A DNA stretch of 8,505 nt. Origin: CAZFAP01 sp964516325. Lineage in GTDB: Bacteria > Auribacterota > JABMQX01. Of the stretch, positions 5,482 to 8,505 are shown one piece after another. A model generated the notes under the pieces. That model did not search any database, was not told the DNA's origin, and saw only the letters and a program-made list of their open reading frames with translations. The stretch's first letter is position 1. Every line of letters starts with the position of its first letter. Where the stretch lies: the NCBI GenBank assembly GCA_964516325.1, contig CAZFAP010000196.1, positions 1 through 8,505 of the forward strand. The letters run 5' to 3'. A program made the position numbers and the translations under genes.

Positions 5482-5600
5482 GACTTCACCTCTTGTAGCC
5501 TACCTGTATCATTGCGGAAGGTCTCCAGGACGTCGTCCGGAGCCTGGAACGGCACAGGCAATCGCTTCATGTCATCGAGTGTTTTATCTGCGAGCATCAT
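5478..5600 (-). CDS. 40-residue peptide between HicB-like and Phd-like genes, unrecognised
   Basis: ATG at 5600 overlaps the HicB-like stop as ATGA (5597-5600), and its own TGA overlaps the antitoxin ATG as ATGA (5478-5481). GAGGAG lies nine bases ahead of the start. The product reads MMLADKTLDDMKRLPVPFQA then PDDVLETFRNDTGRLQEVKS, with good amphipathic helical content and no low-complexity sequence. An in-frame ATG at 5693 would extend it to 71 residues, but that part overlaps the HicB-like gene and reads like its shadow. It resembles no toxin or antitoxin that I know; it could be an accessory subunit, or the displaced C-terminal part of the HicB-like protein if a frameshift separates them. 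The double overlap is the main evidence that it is translated. Confidence 0.55.
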   Translation of the reverse strand: MMLADKTLDDMKRLPVPFQAPDDVLETFRNDTGRLQEVKS

Positions 5601-5800
5601 ATTCTCCATCTCCTCGCTGGCGAGACCCAGCGTGAACGATCCCGCCGCCGGTGCTGAAGAAGGCATGCTGTCGCCTCGGCCAGACTCTCGCACGCTTGTC
5701 CTCTAGTCTTTCCCTGCCCATCTGCACCCGGGATCTCGGGGCAATGTGCGATGTACCATTCGCCCTCTGGCTCGATGACGACTGTAACCCCATGGTCCAT
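5597..5800 (-). CDS. HicB-like (UPF0150) protein
   Basis: 67 residues. ATG at 5800 follows GGGAG by about eight bases and lies about 30 bases after the predicted transcription start; an ATG at 5863 in the same frame overlaps the promoter and is unlikely. VTVVIEPEGEWYIAHCPEIP (5-24) followed by GADGQGKTRGQACESLAEAT (25-44) is the HicB fold, a partial RNase H-like domain that pairs with HicA toxins. The family's usual PGC-V-SQG loop is here PGADGQG. After residue 49 the usual acidic or hydrophobic helix is replaced by QHRRRDRSRWVSPARRWRI, very basic; this could be natural, could bind DNA, or could reflect a frameshift. There is no HicA gene beside it, so it is an orphan leading the operon and might act as its repressor. 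Confidence 0.75.
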   Translation of the reverse strand: MDHGVTVVIEPEGEWYIAHCPEIPGADGQGKTRGQACESLAEATACLLQHRRRDRSRWVSPARRWRI

Positions 5801-5834
5801 GGAGGCATCTCCCTGTTTCCACTCGGCCCCCTTT

Positions 5835-5863
5835 TTTATCCCTTCTGCTGAGTTGGAAGTCAA
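5835..5863 (-). promoter_or_regulatory. Promoter of the toxin-antitoxin operon
   Basis: On the minus strand TTGACT (5863-5858) is followed, after 17 bases, by GATAAA (5840-5835) in an A-rich stretch. The spacing is ideal, and each hexamer is close to consensus. The predicted start near 5828 gives a leader of about 28 bases to the ATG at 5800. The -35 starts 15 bases after the stop of the VOC gene. Confidence 0.65.
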
Positions 5864-5873
5864 GCCCTTTCGC
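5846..5873 (-). repeat. Promoter-region repeat, copy at the head of the toxin-antitoxin operon
   Basis: These 28 bases cover the -35 and most of the spacer of the operon promoter. They recur at 4858-4886 with two substitutions and one extra base, in the same orientation, 988 bases away. The pair encloses the whole operon. Confidence 0.65.
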
Positions 5874-5877
5874 AGCG

Positions 5878-6312
5878 TTAGCGGTCACCTCCGGCGGCTT
5901 CAGGGTGTTTGGTGATTGTGCGGGCCCAGGGGGTTTCGGCAAAGCCGAGGAGGCCGCCGCTCGGCGAAAAGAGCCGGAGAGTTTTCTGTCCCCACGGCTC
6001 GGTTCGCGGTCCCTGAGCGATGTCCCAACCGCAGGCTTCAATCCCTTTTGCAGTGTCCTGAACGTCGTCCACCTCGAATTCAAGAGCGAAGCCCAGGGGT
6101 ATTCGATCCGCGTATTGGCGACTGCCGAAGGCGCTTTCGGCCGCCACTCTACGATCCCATATCCCGAAGTGAAGGACGCCGGAGACGCTCACCACCGCGT
6201 AATGCTCTCCGTGGTCTTGCTTGACTTCCAAACCGAGTGTATCTCGATAGAACGCGACTGCTTTCCCGACATCCTCGACGATTTCGGCGACACTGGCAAC
6301 ATGTCTGATCAT
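5878..6312 (-). CDS. VOC superfamily (glyoxalase/bleomycin resistance-like) protein
   Basis: 144 residues from ATG at 6312, preceded by AAGGAGG at eight bases. Two beta-alpha-beta-beta-beta modules are visible. The first runs from IRHVASVAEIVEDVGKAVAF through YRDTLGLEV to GVLHFGIWD (45-53). The second runs from GFALEFEVDDVQDTAKGIEA through LRLFSPSGGLLGFAE (112-126). AFYRDTLGLEV and the DDVQ..AKGIEACGW pattern are hallmarks of the fold. Candidate metal ligands are H4, H48 and E126; the second-module position usually occupied by His or Gln appears to be hydrophobic (FALEF), so metal binding may be incomplete. Members include glyoxalase I, extradiol dioxygenases and antibiotic-binding proteins; this one cannot be assigned. 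The gene ends 78 bases before the toxin-antitoxin operon, which has its own promoter. Confidence 0.85.
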   Translation of the reverse strand: MIRHVASVAEIVEDVGKAVAFYRDTLGLEVKQDHGEHYAVVSVSGVLHFGIWDRRVAAESAFGSRQYADRIPLGFALEFEVDDVQDTAKGIEACGWDIAQGPRTEPWGQKTLRLFSPSGGLLGFAETPWARTITKHPEAAGGDR

Positions 6313-6323
6313 CCATTCACCCT

Positions 6324-6338
6324 CCTTAGCGCCTAAGG
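6324..6338. promoter_or_regulatory. Palindrome over the Shine-Dalgarno sequence of the VOC gene
   Basis: CCTTAG-CGC-CTAAGG is a perfect 6+6 inverted repeat. On the minus strand its left half in the plus-strand numbering supplies the CTAAGG of CTAAGGAGG, the ribosome-binding site for ATG 6312. A hairpin there could reduce initiation. It may also be chance or an operator. Confidence 0.35.
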
Positions 6339-6384
6339 CGAAGCCGAAGTGCTCTGGTTTGTGAGCTGGACAAGGTATTTGTTA

Positions 6385-6460
6385 GACAGGATTTACAGGA
6401 TGCACAGGATAATCCTGCATATCCTGTTATCGTGTCCTGTTCTCTGCGCTCTCTGCGGTT
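6385..6460. repeat. Hairpin of facing acaggat repeats plus a ccgcagag-type repeat
   Basis: The left arm at 6385-6410 holds three ACAGGAT units. The right arm at 6412-6440 holds the inverted units atcctg, atcctgt and gtcctgt, leaving almost no loop. At 6441-6460 tctctgcgctctctgcgg is another repeat family in inverted orientation. The block starts about nine bases beyond the dehydrogenase stop, so it would form the 3' end of that mRNA. No T-run follows. Confidence 0.7.
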
Positions 6461-6468
6461 CATCCTTT

Positions 6469-7506
6469 CTATGGCGTTACGATGATTTTCATGTATCGCG
6501 CAGACTCGGCCATGCGGATGCCCTCGACGGTTTGCTCGAGAGGAATCGTTTTGGAAATCAGGTCCTTGACCGGGACGATTCCACGGGAGATGAGGTCGAG
6601 GGCGAGGCGGTTGTCGTCGGGCGCCGAGCCGTGCGTGCCGGTTATGGAGAATTCGCGGTAGTGCAGGAGGTTGCTGTCAATGGTGATCATGGAGTTGCCT
6701 TTTGGCAAGCCGCCGAAGAAGTTGATGTTGCCGCGTTTGGCGACGAGGTTGAGGGCTTGCTGTTGTGCTTGGGCGGAAGAGCAGGCGGCGATGACGACGT
6801 CGGCGCCGCGACCGTCGGTTTCGGCCATGAGAATGTACTGGAGGTTTTGCTCTGCGGAGTTGACGTAAACGTCCGCGCCGGCGATTGTGGCCATCTGAAG
6901 CCGCAGGTCGCAGATGTCCGCGAGGATGGTTTTGAGGGCGCCTCTGGCTTTTGCGAGTCGGACGTGCATGCAGCCGAGTGGACCGGCGCCGATGACGAGG
7001 ACGGTGTCTCCGAGACCGACGCGGGAGAGGTTCTGTCCGTTGATGGCGCAGGCGAGCGGTTCGGCGAGTGCGGCTTCCTCGAAGCTGACATTTTCGGGAA
7101 GGATGTTGACGCAATTCGTGCGGACGGCGATGGGCGGAACTGCCATGTATTCTGCAAATCCGCCATCGTGGTGGTAGCCGATGGGGGCAAGGTGGTCGCA
7201 CATGCCGAAGACGGATTTTTTGCAGTAGAAGCAAGTGCCGCACGGGACTGCCGGGGCGACGGCGACTCTCTGGCCGACGGAGAAGGCAGCGACGTTCTTT
7301 CCGACGGCGATGATTTCGCCGCTGAGCTCATGCCCGGTGATTCGCGGAGGAACGATGTGTCTGTGTCCGCTGTGGAGGATTTTGATGTCGGTTCCGCAAA
7401 TCGCGCAGGCTTTGACTTTGATGAGAAGCCCGTCGTCGGGGCACTTCGGAGTTGGCACTTCCTTCAGGACCATTTTTTCGATGTCTTCAAAAACGATTGC
7501 TCTCAT
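6469..7506 (-). CDS. Zinc-dependent medium-chain alcohol/polyol dehydrogenase
   Basis: 345 residues, full length for the family. ATG at 7506 has CGAGGT a few bases upstream. The N-terminal catalytic domain has CAICGTDIK with C37, then GHE (H59, E60) and E149 in ALAEPLACA, the expected catalytic zinc set. The structural zinc site is intact: C89, C92, C95 and C103 in PCGTCFYCKKSVFGMC. The Rossmann domain has VLVIGAGPLGCMHVRLAKA with GAGPLG at 173-178. D197 at the end of the next strand favours NAD over NADP. Relatives include sorbitol, threonine and L-iditol dehydrogenases, which oxidise secondary alcohols; substrate cannot be fixed from sequence. HGSAPDDNRLALDLI near the C-terminus is typical of polyol-type members. 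It stands alone between repeat-rich gaps; TATATT on the minus strand at 7607-7602 is a possible weak -10. The sugar-acting genes nearby would suit polyol catabolism. Confidence 0.93.
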   Translation of the reverse strand: MRAIVFEDIEKMVLKEVPTPKCPDDGLLIKVKACAICGTDIKILHSGHRHIVPPRITGHELSGEIIAVGKNVAAFSVGQRVAVAPAVPCGTCFYCKKSVFGMCDHLAPIGYHHDGGFAEYMAVPPIAVRTNCVNILPENVSFEEAALAEPLACAINGQNLSRVGLGDTVLVIGAGPLGCMHVRLAKARGALKTILADICDLRLQMATIAGADVYVNSAEQNLQYILMAETDGRGADVVIAACSSAQAQQQALNLVAKRGNINFFGGLPKGNSMITIDSNLLHYREFSITGTHGSAPDDNRLALDLISRGIVPVKDLISKTIPLEQTVEGIRMAESARYMKIIVTP

Positions 7507-8016
7507 CTATTGACCTCGATTTTTTGACAGGATGTACAGGATTGTCCGGATAAAGGCCCCGCGGGGGAGCGTAAGGTCTTTGCCGGGCTTTGGGATGCGC
7601 CAATATAGCATGGGAGGCAGCACAGGGAATAGGGGAACCGCAGATGAACGCGGATGAACGCCGATGAAAGAGTAACCGCAGAGAGCGCAGAGGGACACAG
7701 AGGTGGAAAAGGGATAGGCGACAGGATGAACAGGATGGACGGAGAGGCGACGCGACTGGCTGACAAAGCAGAGGAACGAGGGAGAAGGGATAAGCCGCAG
7801 AGGGCACAAGGGGAGGAGATAATAGGGATTGGCTGAATGTAAAAATACGGGAGGGCGAAAAAGTGGGCCTTTCCGGGCCTTTCTGAGAGGTGGATTTTGG
7901 AGATAATGGCTTGAGGGAGAAAGAGATGGGCAGAATTGGCTTGTTGCGAAAAAGGCCCAGGTGGGGCGAATGGGATTGCCGATTTCGCACCGCCGATTTT
8001 GGATTTTGCGAGAGGG

Positions 8017-8129
8017 GAAACCGGCGAGGGCGCAGAGAGGGCTGAGAGGGGGACGAGGATGGCGTCTCGCGAAGGCGCGAAGAGCGCAAAGAGGAAGAAA
8101 AAACCGCAGATGAACGCGGATGGACGCAG
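8017..8129 (+). repeat. 113-bp direct repeat, copy 1
   Basis: Matches 8271-8383 base for base at an offset of 254, with three differences, two near the left end and one at the gctgagagg position. It combines three shorter repeat families (ccgcagag-like, gcgaaggcgcgaag-like, gcagatgaacgcgga-like) in one block, so the block itself was duplicated. Confidence 0.9.
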
Positions 8130-8270
8130 GGGAGCGGGAAGGAGAAGGAAGAAGACCAGACAGGATGAACAGGACGGACTGGATCGGGAGGAGGAAGGAC
8201 GGGAAAGGGAATGCGACGTGTGTGTGATGTCTGTGTCCTCTGTGGTTTTGTATTGCGCGCGGGGAGAGGA

Positions 8271-8383
8271 GAAACCGCAGAGGGCGCAGAGAGGGCTGAG
8301 AGAGGGACGAGGATGGCGTCTCGCGAAGGCGCGAAGAGCGCAAAGAGGAAGAAAAAACCGCAGATGAACGCGGATGGACGCAG
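8271..8383 (+). repeat. 113-bp direct repeat, copy 2
   Basis: Second copy of the block at 8017-8129, same orientation, separated from it by 141 bases that hold an acaggat-type element and an inverted ccgcagag-type element. The left end here (gaaaccgcag) keeps the standard repeat sequence, whereas copy 1 reads gaaaccggcg, so copy 2 is closer to the family consensus there. Confidence 0.9.
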
Positions 8384-8467
8384 AGAGGCAAGGGGAGAAG
8401 TTCTGACAGGGGGAACAGGAGGGACGGATTTCGGAGTGGGAAGGGGCGGTGAGAGGATCAAGTTCGT

Positions 8468-8503
8468 TCATTCCTTGAGTGTTCTCCAAAAAACAGGTTC
8501 GTG
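8468..8503 (-). CDS. Possible C-terminal end of a minus-strand gene entering from the right
   Basis: One frame at the right edge reads HEPVFWRTLKE and then stops at TGA (8468-8470). The dense aromatic and charged residues look more protein-like than the repeat DNA to the left, and the repeats begin right after it, as they do after the other genes here. Eleven residues are too few for any assignment, and other frames at the edge are also open. Confidence 0.2.
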   Translation of the reverse strand, partial: HEPVFWRTLKE

Positions 8504-8505
8504 CC

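Larger units (their letters stand above)
7528..8460. repeat. Purine-rich mosaic of short interspersed repeats, no gene seen
   Basis: Families recur, mostly in the same orientation. Examples: acaggat-type at 7528-7545, 7720-7740, 8160-8180 and 8405-8415; accgcagatgaacgcgga-type at 7637-7668, 8102-8129 and 8356-8383; ccgcagag-type at 7674-7702, 7793-7805 and 8275-8290; gattgccgatt/cgccgattttgg-type at 7973-8013; gcgaaggcgcgaag-type at 8065-8091 and 8319-8345. One ccgcagag-type element near 8229-8250 is inverted. Three overlapping minus-strand frames stay open for about 300 codons each, because the plus strand is rich in G and A and so lacks the trinucleotides for minus-strand stops. Their products are Ser/Pro/Leu/Arg-rich repeats of the DNA motifs, not proteins. 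Confidence 0.85.

Noticed and set aside
5584..5808. 74-codon minus-strand frame beginning MPPWTMGL
   Set aside because: It is a shadow of the HicB-like gene in another frame.
6349..7527. 392-codon plus-strand frame
   Set aside because: It is the antisense shadow of the zinc-dependent dehydrogenase, whose zinc and nucleotide motifs are intact; its own translation is Asp/Gly/Val-rich with no motif.
7600..8460. CRISPR array
   Set aside because: Repeated motifs are of several unrelated kinds with irregular spacing, there are no unique spacers of even length, and no cas gene is present.
7487..8489. Three long overlapping minus-strand frames (about 294, 324 and 328 codons)
   Set aside because: They lie over interspersed repeats, all three frames are open at once because of purine bias, the translations are Ser/Pro/Leu/Arg repeats, and the known dehydrogenase starts inside their left ends.

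Overview
The window is about 8.5 kb of GC-rich bacterial DNA. Every protein gene I can support lies on the minus strand, so the region reads from right to left. Three things suggest an environmental bacterium of the Planctomycetes/Verrucomicrobia/Lentisphaerae or Hydrogenedentes-like type: secreted or Tat-exported proteins, a TIM-barrel sugar isomerase relative, and gaps full of 'ccgcagag', 'acaggatgaacagga', 'gcgaaggcgcgaag' and 'gcagatgaacgcggat' repeats. That assignment is an inference from style; there is no rRNA or marker gene to confirm it.

Layout from right to left. 8505-7507: about 1 kb of purine-rich repeat DNA without a convincing gene, containing a 113-bp direct repeat. 7506-6469: a complete zinc-dependent medium-chain dehydrogenase. 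6312-5878: a glyoxalase/VOC-fold protein. 5800-5025: a tightly packed toxin-antitoxin operon behind a clear promoter. It holds a HicB-like protein, an unrecognised 40-residue peptide, a Phd-like antitoxin and a RelE/ParE-type toxin. The first two junctions are 4-base ATGA overlaps and the last is an 8-base overlap. A 28-29 bp sequence that includes the operon's -35 region recurs beyond the operon's far end. 4898-4536: mostly empty DNA. 4535-3052: a small membrane-anchored protein, then a secreted protein whose frame breaks at a run of seven G. 2980-2763: a truncated copy of the N-terminal part of the secreted protein at 714-1826. 2740-1991: a DUF3800 protein. 1827-1990: an intergenic gap carrying, on the plus strand, a promoter, a folded stretch of about 50 bases and an intrinsic terminator, most simply read as a small RNA gene. 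1826-714: a secreted protein of unrecognised family, probably TIM-barrel-like. 713-368: two imperfect hairpins built from the repeat families. 367-1: the N-terminal part of a Tat-exported sugar phosphate isomerase/epimerase-like protein that runs off the window.

The genes do not form one pathway. The sugar isomerase relative, the dehydrogenase and the secreted protein would fit scavenging of sugars or polyols. The toxin-antitoxin operon, DUF3800 gene, truncated duplicate and dense repeats show a rearranged accessory region. The most interesting items are the plus-strand RNA cassette at 1890-1992, the overlapping toxin-antitoxin operon with its tiny extra gene and flanking repeats, and the canonical -1 slippery heptamer at 3366-3372 that would join two reading frames into a protein of about 303 residues.
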